Shown here: piece after piece, positions 36,467 through 45,210 of the stretch | Layout of the letters: every line of letters begins with the position of its first letter | Position numbering within the stretch: position 1 is the stretch's first letter | Assembly (NCBI RefSeq): GCF_047731265.1 | Contig: NZ_CP159835.1 | Location: 868,001-932,000, forward strand | DNA: 64,000 nucleotides | Direction of reading: 5' to 3' | DNA from: Patiriisocius sp047731265 | GTDB lineage: Bacteria > Bacteroidota > Bacteroidia > Flavobacteriales > Flavobacteriaceae | The notes under the pieces: generated by a model | What the model was told of the DNA's origin: nothing | Database searches by the model: none | Seen by the model: the letters and a program-made list of their open reading frames with translations, nothing else | Position numbers and translations under genes: made by a program

Positions 36467-37513
36467 TCATTTCTTCAAGAACTTAAATGTTGCATCAACA
36501 CCATCTATTGTAACATTTATTATATAGGTGCCGAATGTTAGGTTAAGCACATCCAATCTCACATTGGTAGCATTATAGTTTTTAGCAAGTACTTTTTGTC
36601 CAAGCATATTAAAGACCGTTACCTGATCAATATTGGTGATAGATTCTATGTTTAGGAAGTCTGTCGCTGGGTTAGGGAACATTGTAAAGCCTTCAAAAGC
36701 TGCGCTGTCAACACCCAGAAAATCATAAAGAAAATCTATAGAAGCAAAAGCACTTGTCTGATCGCTTTCACAAACAGATTGTACATACAGCGTATACATA
36801 TTACCATATACAAATGCCCCTGTTGCAGTATCAAAGGCCCCTGGAGAAGTGTTCATTGCAATTTCCCCTGGAGTTCCTGAGGAAACACCAACATCCTGAA
36901 TTTCCCAGTTATAATTAACTCCTCCTGCACTCGCCGTCCAAGAAATATCGACACTCCCAACCATAAAGTTGTCAACAACTAAAGCTGTGGGAGGATCACA
37001 AATTAAACTAAGACAGGATATTGCTAAGGAGTAATTACCACTGTTTTCATTATATCCTTCTACCATAATTGTATACGAAGTGGTGCCATCTGAGGTGAAC
37101 ATTACTTCTGATTGTAAATCACAAGCATCATCGTTTTGAGCAATTTCAGAAATTAAAGCACAACCATCATCAAATACTCTTAAATAAGAGTCATAATCTG
37201 TCCCGCCCCCACAAAGTGACAGTATAATAATCTCTTCCATTCCACTACCCGTAAACGTATAGAACACATCTGGACTAGGGTTAGCGCCAGAATCTGTAGA
37301 CCCAGTAGTAGTGCCCGTAACCGTTTCACCACAAACAATAGCGATTGCATCCTCACAATCATTATTAACCAAAGTAAGTGCAACATCTTTAGAGAGGTGT
37401 CTACTTGTATCACCTGCACTATCAACACCAAGCGTCTGTTCAAAATTAATCTCTTGAGCTTGTACTCCATAGAGGCAAAAAATACCTGTAAATAATAGCA
37501 TGATTTTTTTCAT
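36467..37513 (-). CDS. T9SS-secreted protein with PPC-like and fibronectin type III domains
   Basis: A 348-aa secreted protein: signal peptide to about residue 19 (YGVQAQ), a bacterial pre-peptidase C-like beta domain (about 48-168; GANPSPDVFYTFTGSG, YDSYLRVFDDGC, YTIMVEGYNENSGNYSLAI), a fibronectin type III domain (about 175-262; VDNFMVGSVDISWTAS, YNWEIQDVG) and a type A T9SS sorting domain (about 270-348) ending TFKFLKK. It is a one-unit version of the four-unit protein at 38122-41247. A non-enzymatic surface or adhesin role is inferred. Confidence 0.85.
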   Translation of the reverse strand: MKKIMLLFTGIFCLYGVQAQEINFEQTLGVDSAGDTSRHLSKDVALTLVNNDCEDAIAIVCGETVTGTTTGSTDSGANPSPDVFYTFTGSGMEEIIILSLCGGGTDYDSYLRVFDDGCALISEIAQNDDACDLQSEVMFTSDGTTSYTIMVEGYNENSGNYSLAISCLSLICDPPTALVVDNFMVGSVDISWTASAGGVNYNWEIQDVGVSSGTPGEIAMNTSPGAFDTATGAFVYGNMYTLYVQSVCESDQTSAFASIDFLYDFLGVDSAAFEGFTMFPNPATDFLNIESITNIDQVTVFNMLGQKVLAKNYNATNVRLDVLNLTFGTYIINVTIDGVDATFKFLKK

Positions 37514-37557
37514 AACAATATTTTAGCTTGTCGTATTTCTAAGACAAAAAATTAAAA

Positions 37558-37583
37558 AATTAAATTTAGTGCTAAATTTAATT
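37558..37583. promoter_or_regulatory. 26-bp AT-rich palindrome upstream of a T9SS gene
   Basis: AATTAAATTTAG (37558-37569), TG, CTAAATTTAATT (37572-37583): exact 12-bp arms. It lies about 45 bases upstream of the 348-aa protein start, in the promoter region, so a regulator site is more likely than a terminator; the regulator is unknown. Confidence 0.4.
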
Positions 37584-37732
37584 AATAAAGTGAAATCAAA
37601 AAATTATTAGTTGCGTTGCGCAATTATTATTATTATGGCGCTTCCAGTTATTCAACTAATTTTCTTGATTTGTTTAAAAATTACTTATTAGACCTACAAA
37701 GGCTATTCATTCGAAGAAAACAGCTAAAAAAA

Positions 37733-37996
37733 CTAGAAATTAAGCTCAATTAAACTATTCAATAAAAATTGCGATCCTTGTTTTTTAAGCAACAAATAGT
37801 AAATTAATAACATTTCCGAAGAAAAAATAAAATTAGCACTTCTTGATTTTCTGAGCCATTCACTAATCGCAAATTTAGCCTGATTGCCATATTTATGGCA
37901 AGCTTCGCTTCGTGTGATTTCTCTAATTGTATTTCTAAACCAACTTGAAGTATAAAAGAAATTGAATACTATTTTTAGGTGCGTTTTACATACACC
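37733..37996 (-). repeat. Start-less 87-codon open frame with embedded palindrome (probable dispersed element or remnant)
   Basis: Read on the minus strand, 87 sense codons lie between TAG and TAG with no ATG before codon 62. The translation includes WFRNTIREITRSEACHKYGN and QAKFAISEWLRKSRSANF, which I recall in many short annotated hypotheticals in Bacteroidota. An 18-bp perfect palindrome TTGCCATA-TT-TATGGCAA (37884-37901) sits in it. A conserved non-coding or REP-like element that happens to stay open, or the tail of a lost gene, are both possible. Confidence 0.4.
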
Positions 37997-38070
37997 CTAT
38001 TTACAAATGTTTTGAGTACACTTAGATTTTAGGGTCTCGCTTTTTCAGAACGGGAAACCGTTTAAACACG

Positions 38071-38104
38071 AAAAACCCCTCCGTAAAATTACGGAGGGGT
38101 TTTT
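38071..38104 (-). terminator. Strong terminator
   Basis: AAAAACCCCTCCGTAA (38071-38086) and TTACGGAGGGGTTTTT (38089-38104) are perfect complements. It stands 17 bases past the stop of the repeat-built T9SS gene on the minus strand. Confidence 0.92.
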
Positions 38105-38121
38105 AAGAAATTTAAGACAGA

Positions 38122-41100
38122 TTATTTCTTAAGAAACCTAAAGTTTCCTTCGATACCGTTTATAGAAATTCTCATAAGGTAAGTGCCCGAAGCAAAATCA
38201 CTAACATCTAGTTGAGCGTTATTCGCATTCATATTTTGATCAAGAACCTCTTGACCTAACATATTATAAATCACTACGCGCTCCAATCTATGAACAGATG
38301 ATGCTATATTTAAAATATTTTCTGCAGGGTTAGGATATGCAGAGAACCCATCAAGAATAGAATCATTAACTCCTAAGAGCGAGTAAACAAAATCTATAGA
38401 AACAAACTCACTAGTTTCGTTTCCAATACAAACTGATTGAACGAATAATGTATATGTATTTCCTTCTAAATATATTCCTGAAGTTGTATCTGAGGTACCA
38501 GTAACATTATTACCTAATGCTATTGCTGATGGATCTCCCTGCGGAGTTCCTCCATTTTGTATTTCCCAGTTATAGCTAACTGCAGCTGCGGCTGCGGTCC
38601 AAGATATATCAACACTATTAGGTCCAAAATTATCTGCTACTAAATCTGTTGGTGCTTCACAAGGAAGTAGATTATAAGCTGCAACTTGAAATTCTCCAAA
38701 AGCGTTATTCCCAAATTCCCACACCCTTACATATAAGGTTTCACCAGGAGTCTGTCCTGTTAATACAATGAGTGAAAACAAACCATCATCACTATCATCA
38801 TCATCACATTCTATTTCTGTTAAAGCACCTATTGTACCTTCATAAACACTCATCCCAGAATCATTTACATCGCTACCGGCTGCAGCGTTAGTTTCTAAAG
38901 TCACATTACCTGAAGCAGGCACTACAACGCTATACCAAACATCTCCCCCTTGATAAGACGCGCAAGATGCGGCGGTTTCAGCTGAGCCTGTTGCTCCTGC
39001 ATTATTTCCTACTACTGGGAATTCTGTAAATGAGGTTCCCACTGTTAATGCTACTGCATTATCTGGATCATCATTTGCAGGAATAAATATAAAGTCAAAG
39101 TCTATAGAAATATATACACTGGTACCAACCGTTCCACAATCTGATTGCACATACAATGTATATGAGTTGCCATTAACGAAAGCTCCGGTAGCGGTTTCCA
39201 TGGTCATCGCGGTGGTTCCTGAGGCAACAGCTCCTGGGTCTCCTTGAGCGACTCCTACCTCTTGAATTTCCCAATTATAACTAGTAACCGTACCTGAAGT
39301 GGTCCAAGAAACATCGACACTACCAGCAACAAAATTGTCTGCCACTAAATCTGCAGGAACACTACAAGTAATGTCATATACTGCAACTTGAAACTCTCCA
39401 AAAGCATTATTTCCAAATTCCCATACACTTACATATAAGGTTGCACCAGGAGTCTGTCCTGTTAATACAATGAGTGAAAACAAACCATCATCACTATCAT
39501 CATCATCACATTCTATTTCTGTTAAAGCACCTATTGTACCTTCATAAACACTCATTCCAGAATCATTTACATCACTGCCAACAACTCTGTTTGTCTCTAC
39601 TATCACTTCACCTGAAGCGGGCACCACAAAGCTATACCAAGTATCTCCTCCTTGATAAAATGCGCAAGATGGGTTGGTTTCAGCCGAGTCTGTAGCTCCT
39701 GTATTAGTCCCAACCAATGGGAAATCTGAAAAGGCTGTTCCAACCGTTAATGCTAAGGCATTAACTGGAGCATCATTTGCAGGAGGTAATACAAAGTCAA
39801 AATCTATAGACAGATAAATACTCGTTCCACCAGCTCCGCAATCTGATTGCACATACAATGTATATGAGTCACCAATTACAAAAGCTTCCATAACGGTTTC
39901 CAAGGTCATAGTTGTGTTTCCTGAGGCAATTGCTGCTGGGTCTCCTTGAACGACTCCTACCTCTTGAATTTCCCAATTATAACTAGTAGCTGTACCTGAA
40001 GCAGTCCAAGAAATATCGACACTACCAGCAACAAAATTTCCTGCTGCTAGATCCAAAGGAGCATCACAAGTAATATCATACACTGCAACTTGAAACTCTC
40101 CAAAAGCATTATTCCCAAATCCCCATACACTTACATATAAGGTTACACCTGGAGTTTGTCCTGTTAAACTTATTAAGGAGAAGTTTCCATCATCACTATC
40201 ATCATCATCACATTCTATTTGTGTCAAAGCTCCTATTGCACCCTCATAAACGCTCATACCAGAATCAGTTACATCACTGCCAACAACTCTGTTTGTCTCT
40301 ACTATCACTTCACCTGACGCGGGCACCACAAAGCTATACCAAGTATCCCCTCCTTGATAAAATGCGCAAGATGGGTTGGTTTCAGCCGAGTCTGTAGCTC
40401 CTGTATTATTCCCAACTAATGGGAAATCTGAAAAGGCTGTTCCTACCGTTAATGCTAAGGCATTATCTGGGTCGTCATTTGCAGGAGGTAATATAAAGTC
40501 AAACTCTATAGATAGATAGATACTCGTTCCACCAGCTCCGCAATCTGATTGCACATATAATGTATATGAGTCACCAATTACAAAAGCTTCCATAACGGTC
40601 TCCGTGGTCATAGTTGTGTTTCCTGAGGCAATTGCTGCTGGGTCTCCTTGAGCGACTCCTACTCCTTGAATTTCCCAATTATAACTAGTAGCTGTACCTG
40701 AAGCAGTCCAAGAAATATCGACACTACCGGCAACAATATTGCCTGCTCCTAAATCCAAAGGAGCATCACAAGTAATATCATAGACTGCAACTTGAAACTC
40801 TCCAAAAGCATTGTTCCCAAATTCCCATACACTTATATATAAGGTTGCACCGGGAGTTTGTCCTGTTAATTCAATGAGTGAAAATAAGCCATCATCGCTG
40901 CCATCATCATCACATTCTATTTCTGTTAAAGCTCCTATTGCACCTTCATAAACACTCATCCCAGAATCAGTTACATTACTGCCCGCAACTCTGTTCGTCT
41001 CTATTATTACTTCCCCTGATGGAGGCACCACAAGGCTATACCAAGTATCCCCTCCTTGATAAAATGCACAAGATGGGTTGGTTTCAGCCGAGTCTGTAGC

Positions 41101-41247
41101 TCCTGTATTATCCCCAACTAATGGGAAATCTGTAAATGCAGTTCCAACCGCTAATGCTAGGGCATTATCTGGGTCATCATTTGCAGGGGTTTGCCCGAAA
41201 GCCAATCCTGCGGTAAATAATAATAGTAAACATGTAATTTTTTTCAT
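38122..41247 (-). CDS. T9SS-secreted protein of four tandem PPC-like/FnIII units
   Basis: A 1041-aa secreted protein. Signal peptide to about residue 19 (LAFGQ). Four units of 234 residues follow, starting near residues 21, 255, 489 and 723; each has a PPC-like beta domain (PANDDPDNALAL ... SCAFYQGGDTWYS ... IECDDDxSDDG, the acidic loop a likely calcium site) and a fibronectin type III domain (AGSVDISWTASGTATSYNWE). A type A T9SS sorting domain (about 965-1041) ends NFRFLKK. Units 2 and 3 are nearly identical in DNA as well as protein, which implies recent duplication or conversion; unit 4 is the most divergent. Probably an adhesin or matrix protein whose length can vary by repeat number. Confidence 0.88.
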   Translation of the reverse strand: MKKITCLLLLFTAGLAFGQTPANDDPDNALALAVGTAFTDFPLVGDNTGATDSAETNPSCAFYQGGDTWYSLVVPPSGEVIIETNRVAGSNVTDSGMSVYEGAIGALTEIECDDDGSDDGLFSLIELTGQTPGATLYISVWEFGNNAFGEFQVAVYDITCDAPLDLGAGNIVAGSVDISWTASGTATSYNWEIQGVGVAQGDPAAIASGNTTMTTETVMEAFVIGDSYTLYVQSDCGAGGTSIYLSIEFDFILPPANDDPDNALALTVGTAFSDFPLVGNNTGATDSAETNPSCAFYQGGDTWYSFVVPASGEVIVETNRVVGSDVTDSGMSVYEGAIGALTQIECDDDDSDDGNFSLISLTGQTPGVTLYVSVWGFGNNAFGEFQVAVYDITCDAPLDLAAGNFVAGSVDISWTASGTATSYNWEIQEVGVVQGDPAAIASGNTTMTLETVMEAFVIGDSYTLYVQSDCGAGGTSIYLSIDFDFVLPPANDAPVNALALTVGTAFSDFPLVGTNTGATDSAETNPSCAFYQGGDTWYSFVVPASGEVIVETNRVVGSDVNDSGMSVYEGTIGALTEIECDDDDSDDGLFSLIVLTGQTPGATLYVSVWEFGNNAFGEFQVAVYDITCSVPADLVADNFVAGSVDVSWTTSGTVTSYNWEIQEVGVAQGDPGAVASGTTAMTMETATGAFVNGNSYTLYVQSDCGTVGTSVYISIDFDFIFIPANDDPDNAVALTVGTSFTEFPVVGNNAGATGSAETAASCASYQGGDVWYSVVVPASGNVTLETNAAAGSDVNDSGMSVYEGTIGALTEIECDDDDSDDGLFSLIVLTGQTPGETLYVRVWEFGNNAFGEFQVAAYNLLPCEAPTDLVADNFGPNSVDISWTAAAAAVSYNWEIQNGGTPQGDPSAIALGNNVTGTSDTTSGIYLEGNTYTLFVQSVCIGNETSEFVSIDFVYSLLGVNDSILDGFSAYPNPAENILNIASSVHRLERVVIYNMLGQEVLDQNMNANNAQLDVSDFASGTYLMRISINGIEGNFRFLKK
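38380..41187 (-). repeat. Four tandem 702-bp coding repeats
   Basis: Units at about 41187-40486, 40485-39784, 39783-39082 and 39081-38380. The landmark TCATTTGCAGG recurs near each unit boundary at 702-base spacing, and long blocks such as the one around GATGGGTTGGTTTCAGCCGA recur in three units. Confidence 0.88.
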
Positions 41248-41471
41248 CTTTAATTTTTTTGTTAAAATAGTCCATCAAGTTACTAATTTTTTTGTGAATT
41301 TAAAATTTTAAAACGGGGACTTATCCGTATCTAGCTGTAAAATTGGTGTTTGCAGTATTACCTCTTATGAAATTAATAATATAACCTTCAAGCCGCAAAC
41401 TCAAGAGATCCTAAACATCTCCGATACAAAGAAATTATCTATTTTTAACATTCAATAAAACTAAAAATACG

Positions 41472-42059
41472 GTGTTTCCAGAAAACCCAAACTTGAAGGC
41501 ATATCTACAAAATGTGATTAATGAGAATTCACTTCCGGAAGAAATCCAGATGATTCTTGATGCTTTTAGCCTTTTAAAACTGGCTAAAAACGAATATTTA
41601 GTTAGAGAGAATTCCATTTGCAACTATTTTTGCTTCATCGAAAGCGGAATATTACAACACGCCATCTCCGTGTCTGGGGTTGAAAAAACAACCTACCTCG
41701 CATTAAAAAACTCGTGTACCTCTGCCCTTTATAGTTTTAGGCATAAAATAGCATCTCGTAAAAATATTAAAGCGATTAGCGATTGCGAGCTTTGGATACT
41801 CACACTAGCTGATTTTGAAATTTTACTGAATACGAACAAAGCCTTCCACACCTTTTATTATAATCTTATTGAAAATCAGATTTATAAAATTGATGAGTAC
41901 CGCATAGACCTCATCACCTTGTCCCCAGAAGAACGCTATCAAAAATTGATTGAAAATGACATTGCCTTACCTCAAAAAGTACCTTTGCAGTATTTATCTT
42001 CTTTATTAGGAATTTCAGACAGGCATTTGAGTCGAATAAGAAAAAACACCTTAAAATAA
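41472..42059 (+). CDS. Crp/Fnr-family transcriptional regulator
   Basis: A 195-aa regulator with an N-terminal cyclic-nucleotide-binding-like beta barrel (about 25-120; LVRENSICNYFCFIESGILQ) and a C-terminal helix-turn-helix (about 160-192; LQYLSSLLGISDRHLSRIRK). The cNMP phosphate-binding signature is absent, so cAMP binding is doubtful, as in most Bacteroidota members of this group. Four-Cys [4Fe-4S] ligation of the Fnr type is also absent. The only start in frame is GTG at 41472. It is divergent from the repeat-built T9SS gene across 224 bases in which I see no clear promoter. Confidence 0.88.
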   Translation: MFPENPNLKAYLQNVINENSLPEEIQMILDAFSLLKLAKNEYLVRENSICNYFCFIESGILQHAISVSGVEKTTYLALKNSCTSALYSFRHKIASRKNIKAISDCELWILTLADFEILLNTNKAFHTFYYNLIENQIYKIDEYRIDLITLSPEERYQKLIENDIALPQKVPLQYLSSLLGISDRHLSRIRKNTLK

Positions 42060-42141
42060 TCGATTACCGCCAAATGGCTTATTTTTTTGCAATCACTATT
42101 CTTACATTTGACAGTATAATACAATTAAAAATTCCAGTCCT

Positions 42142-43434
42142 ATGAAATATCACCAAATAGACCGCGCCCTTTTTATCAAAAACCGAAAAAACTTTATGGC
42201 AAAGATGAGGCCATCAAGCCTTGCTGTTTTTAATAGCAACGATATATATCCTATAGGTGCAGACAGTACAATGCCTTTTGAACAGTCCCGGGATATCTTG
42301 TATTTAAGTGGTGTGGATCAAGAGGAAAGTATTTTAGTGCTTTTCCCAGATGCGCCCAATCACGCGCATAAAGAAATGTTGTTTTTAAAAGAAACCAATG
42401 AACACATCGCCGTTTGGGAAGGAGAAAAACTCACTAAAGATCGCGCCCTTGACGTTACTGGAATTAAAACAGTGTACTGGTTACAAGAATTTGACAAAGT
42501 ATTTTATGAGATAATGACCCAATGCGATACCGTTTATTTTAATACCAATGAGCACTACCGCGCCAATATAGAAACCGAAACCCGCGAAGCGCGTTTTATC
42601 AAAGCCACCAAAGATAAATTTCCAGCACATAGTTGGGCAAAGAGCAATCCTATTTTACAAAGACTGCGCGCTGTAAAAGACGCGATTGAATTAGACTTGC
42701 TACAAACCGCTTGTGATATTACAGAGAAAGGGTTCCGTCGTATTTTAAACTTTGTGCAAGCGGGCGTTTGGGAATTTGATATCGAAGCTGAGTTTATGCA
42801 CGAATTTTTACGCAATCGTTCTAAAAAATTCGCCTACACTCCTATTGTTGCCAGTGGTAATAATGCCAACGTGCTGCACTATATAGAAAACAACCAAGAA
42901 TGTAAAGACGGTGATTTAATCTTACTAGATGTAGGAGCAGAATACGCAAACTACAGCAGCGATATGACCCGTACCATTCCTGTAAATGGGAAATTCACAA
43001 AACGCCAGCGCCAAGTATATGACGCGGTAAATCGGGTGAAAAATGATGCGACAAAAATGCTCATTCCTGGTGCTATGTGGAAGGAATATCACATAGAAGT
43101 TGGAAAACTAATGACCAGCGAATTACTAGGATTAGGACTGCTTGATAAAGCCGATGTACAAAACGAAAACCCAGACTGGCCCGCTTATAAAAAATACTTT
43201 ATGCACGGTACTTCCCACCATATTGGACTAGACACCCACGATTACGGTATTTTATGGGAACCTATGCAAGCCGGCAATGTGTTTACCGTGGAACCAGGAA
43301 TCTACCTCCCCGATGAAGGTTTTGGCATTCGACTAGAAGATGATGTAGTGATCCAAGAAAAAGGCGAACCTTTTAACTTGATGCGCAATATTCCTATTGA
43401 GGCTGAGCAAATTGAGGAGATTATGAATTCTTAG
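42142..43434 (+). CDS. pepP: Aminopeptidase P family metallopeptidase (Xaa-Pro, M24B)
   Basis: A 430-aa two-metal peptidase removing N-terminal residues before proline. The N-terminal AMP_N domain (about 1-135) is followed by the pita-bread M24 domain. Metal ligands are visible: two Asp in LLDVGAEYANYSSDMTRT, His in MHGTSHHIGLDTHD, Glu in FTVEPGIYL and Glu in FGIRLEDDV. Length matches bacterial PepP. It lies 82 bases after the Crp-type gene. TACATTTG at 42103-42110 could be a -7 element, but the nearest TTG is only 13 bases upstream. Confidence 0.94.
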   Translation: MKYHQIDRALFIKNRKNFMAKMRPSSLAVFNSNDIYPIGADSTMPFEQSRDILYLSGVDQEESILVLFPDAPNHAHKEMLFLKETNEHIAVWEGEKLTKDRALDVTGIKTVYWLQEFDKVFYEIMTQCDTVYFNTNEHYRANIETETREARFIKATKDKFPAHSWAKSNPILQRLRAVKDAIELDLLQTACDITEKGFRRILNFVQAGVWEFDIEAEFMHEFLRNRSKKFAYTPIVASGNNANVLHYIENNQECKDGDLILLDVGAEYANYSSDMTRTIPVNGKFTKRQRQVYDAVNRVKNDATKMLIPGAMWKEYHIEVGKLMTSELLGLGLLDKADVQNENPDWPAYKKYFMHGTSHHIGLDTHDYGILWEPMQAGNVFTVEPGIYLPDEGFGIRLEDDVVIQEKGEPFNLMRNIPIEAEQIEEIMNS

Positions 43435-43565
43435 GGGTTATGAATAGAAAAACAGAAGCTTTATTTGTATTAATTTATCTACAAATGAATTAAAAAAAAA
43501 GGAACGTTGGTAAACTTGTAAGAGATTCTCTGCCAATGATACTTTCTGAAAATTTAATTTCTTAA

Positions 43566-43724
43566 ATAGAGGTTCAAAAGCTTCAAAAAGATGACTATAG
43601 CAAACTTTATTTTGATATAAATTCTCCTATCTTAAAAAAAATTAATCTAAAAGTCTCGATACTACAGAATAGAACCATTGAAGATTATATTCGATGGCTG
43701 AAAAGGAAGATTGAAATTGATTAA
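43566..43724 (+). pseudogene. Gene-tail remnant, unrecognised
   Basis: A stop-bounded frame of 52 codons without a start ends RTIEDYIRWLKRKIEID. It stands nine bases before a truncated Nudix gene in a 605-base decayed region (43435-44039). The codon pattern looks protein-like, and it may be the end of a lost gene. Family unknown. Confidence 0.3.
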
Positions 43725-43733
43725 GTAGTAAAT

Positions 43734-43898
43734 ATGGTGTTAAAAAAAATAGAAGTTGTAGCGGCTATTATCATACATAATGACGAAATTCTTTGCGTTC
43801 AACGTCCAGAAAACAAACTTGATTATATTTCTAAAAAGTTTGAGTTTCCCGGCGGTAAGATTGAAAAAGACGAAACTAAAATAGAGGTCTTAAAATAG
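43734..43898 (+). pseudogene. Truncated Nudix (MutT-like) hydrolase
   Basis: A 54-codon frame begins MVLKKIEVVAAIIIHNDEIL and continues CVQRPENKLDYISKKFEFPG, the first half of a MutT-type nucleotide pyrophosphohydrolase. The Nudix box starts correctly (GGKIEKDETKIEVLK gives G-x5-E-x7) but a TAG replaces the REUxEE part, and no downstream frame recovers it. The metal-binding glutamates and all later strands are missing, so the product cannot be active. Intact relatives are about 130 aa. The 141 bases from 43899 to 44039 hold nothing I can support beyond a possible operator half-site. Confidence 0.7.
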
Positions 43899-44039
43899 TA
43901 AGAACACCTTACAGCAATTTTTAAAAAACTAAGCATTTCAGAATTGCAAAAGCCAAGCAACAAATAGCACATTCCTGTTACCCAATTTTACATCAATTAA
44001 CCAGCCTATTTTCTAACTAAAAAAAATTATTATTTTACT

Positions 44040-45113
44040 ATGACCAATGCTAATTCAACCCTAACGTTTCCTTGTGGCGCCCTTATGAAAAATAAGTTTA
44101 TGTTGGCTCCATTAACAAACGAACAAAGCCATGAAAATGGTCAACTCTCTGAGGAGGAACTAAGATGGTTAACAATGCGGGCTGAGGGTGGATTTGGCCT
44201 GGTAATGACCTGCGCCTCTCATGTTCAAGAAGTTGGAAAGGGGTTTTCTGGTCAACTTGGGATTTTTAGTGATGCTTTAAACGAGGGCCATATAACATTA
44301 ACCACCAAGCTTAAAGAACAGGGAAGTTTGGCGGTGATTCAATTACACCACGCAGGAATGCGAACTCCTGAGGCATTGATAAACAAGCAACCTGTTTGCC
44401 CTTCTAATAATGAGAAAACCAATGCGCGCGGTCTTAGCTTAGCAGAGGTTAAACAACTAAGAGATGATTTTATCAATGCTGCTATTCGCGCAAAAAAATG
44501 TGGCTATACTGGCGTTGAAGTTCACGGTGCTCACGGGTATATTTTAACGCAATTTTTGAGTTCAGAAATAAACAAAAGAACAGACGATTATGGGGGCTCA
44601 ATAGCAAACAGGTCTCGGCTGCTATTTGAAATAGTGGATGCCATTAGAGAAAAATGCGGCAAGCATTTTTTACTCGGTGTTCGACTATCTCCAGAAAGAT
44701 TTGGGATGGACCTTGAAGAAGTAAAATGGATTTGTCAGCGTTTTATAGATGCTGGAACTATTGATTTTTTAGACCTCTCGTTATGGGATTGTTTTAAAAT
44801 ACCTCACGAAGAAAAGTATCAAAACATGACCTTGTTAGAACACTTTAAAAATTTAGATTTTAAAAAGGTGAAATGGACCGTTGCAGGTAAAATTACCAAT
44901 GCGGTTGAAGTACAAAAAATTTTAGATGCTGGAGTAGATTTTGTGACTATTGGAACTTCAGCAATACTACATCACGACTTTCCAAAACAGGTTATAGCAA
45001 ACCCTACATTTAATCCAATTGCACTACCTGTTTCAGAAGGATATCTTAATAAAGAAGGACTAGGCGAAAAGTTTATTACCTATTTAAAAAGATGGCCAGA
45101 TTTTGTAAAATAA
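44040..45113 (+). CDS. NADH:flavin oxidoreductase, old yellow enzyme family
   Basis: A 357-aa FMN-binding TIM barrel. MLAPLTNEQSHENGQLS, IQLHHAGMRTP, VEVHGAHGYILTQFLS, DDYGGSIANRSRLLFEI and VRLSPERFGMD are family motifs; the His of HGAHGY and phosphate-binding GKIT/VTIGTSAI segments are in place. Such enzymes reduce activated alkenes, nitro compounds and quinones. The next genes encode a TetR regulator and an AhpD-like protein, recalling the nemR-nemA electrophile-response pair of E. coli. The half-site TAACTAAA at 44014-44021 upstream is a weak match to the operator near the AhpD-like gene. Confidence 0.92.
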   Translation: MTNANSTLTFPCGALMKNKFMLAPLTNEQSHENGQLSEEELRWLTMRAEGGFGLVMTCASHVQEVGKGFSGQLGIFSDALNEGHITLTTKLKEQGSLAVIQLHHAGMRTPEALINKQPVCPSNNEKTNARGLSLAEVKQLRDDFINAAIRAKKCGYTGVEVHGAHGYILTQFLSSEINKRTDDYGGSIANRSRLLFEIVDAIREKCGKHFLLGVRLSPERFGMDLEEVKWICQRFIDAGTIDFLDLSLWDCFKIPHEEKYQNMTLLEHFKNLDFKKVKWTVAGKITNAVEVQKILDAGVDFVTIGTSAILHHDFPKQVIANPTFNPIALPVSEGYLNKEGLGEKFITYLKRWPDFVK

Positions 45114-45171
45114 ATTACTTTTAAACCCAAATCCAAACTAAATCATAAATACGTACAAATTATTTTTTATT

Positions 45172-45192
45172 TCTAACCGATTGTTTAGCTTT
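45172..45192. promoter_or_regulatory. Degenerate TetR operator upstream of tetR
   Basis: Aligned with the inner 21 bases of the perfect palindrome at 45791-45814, 16 of 21 positions agree, including CGAT and GTTTAG. It lies about 20 bases upstream of the regulator's ATG, so autoregulation is inferred. Confidence 0.45.
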
Positions 45193-45210
45193 GTGTTGAA
45201 TTTAGAATTA

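Larger units (their letters stand above)
37514..38121. other. 608-base spacer between two T9SS cargo genes
   Basis: No start-to-stop gene is seen. The spacer contains a 26-bp palindrome near the 348-aa gene start (37558-37583), a start-less open frame with an embedded hairpin (37733-37996, minus strand), and a strong terminator (38071-38104). Each is listed separately. Confidence 0.7.

Noticed and set aside
39474..41099. Plus-strand His-rich frames opposite the repeat-built T9SS gene (39474-39695, 40878-41099)
   Set aside because: They are antisense readings of the Asp-rich repeats (GAT codons read as CAT/ATC); the recurrence follows the 702-bp repeat and no promoter or separate conservation is evident.
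38380..41187. CRISPR-like or satellite repeat
   Set aside because: The repeats are 702 bp, in frame and coding, without spacers; no cas gene is present.
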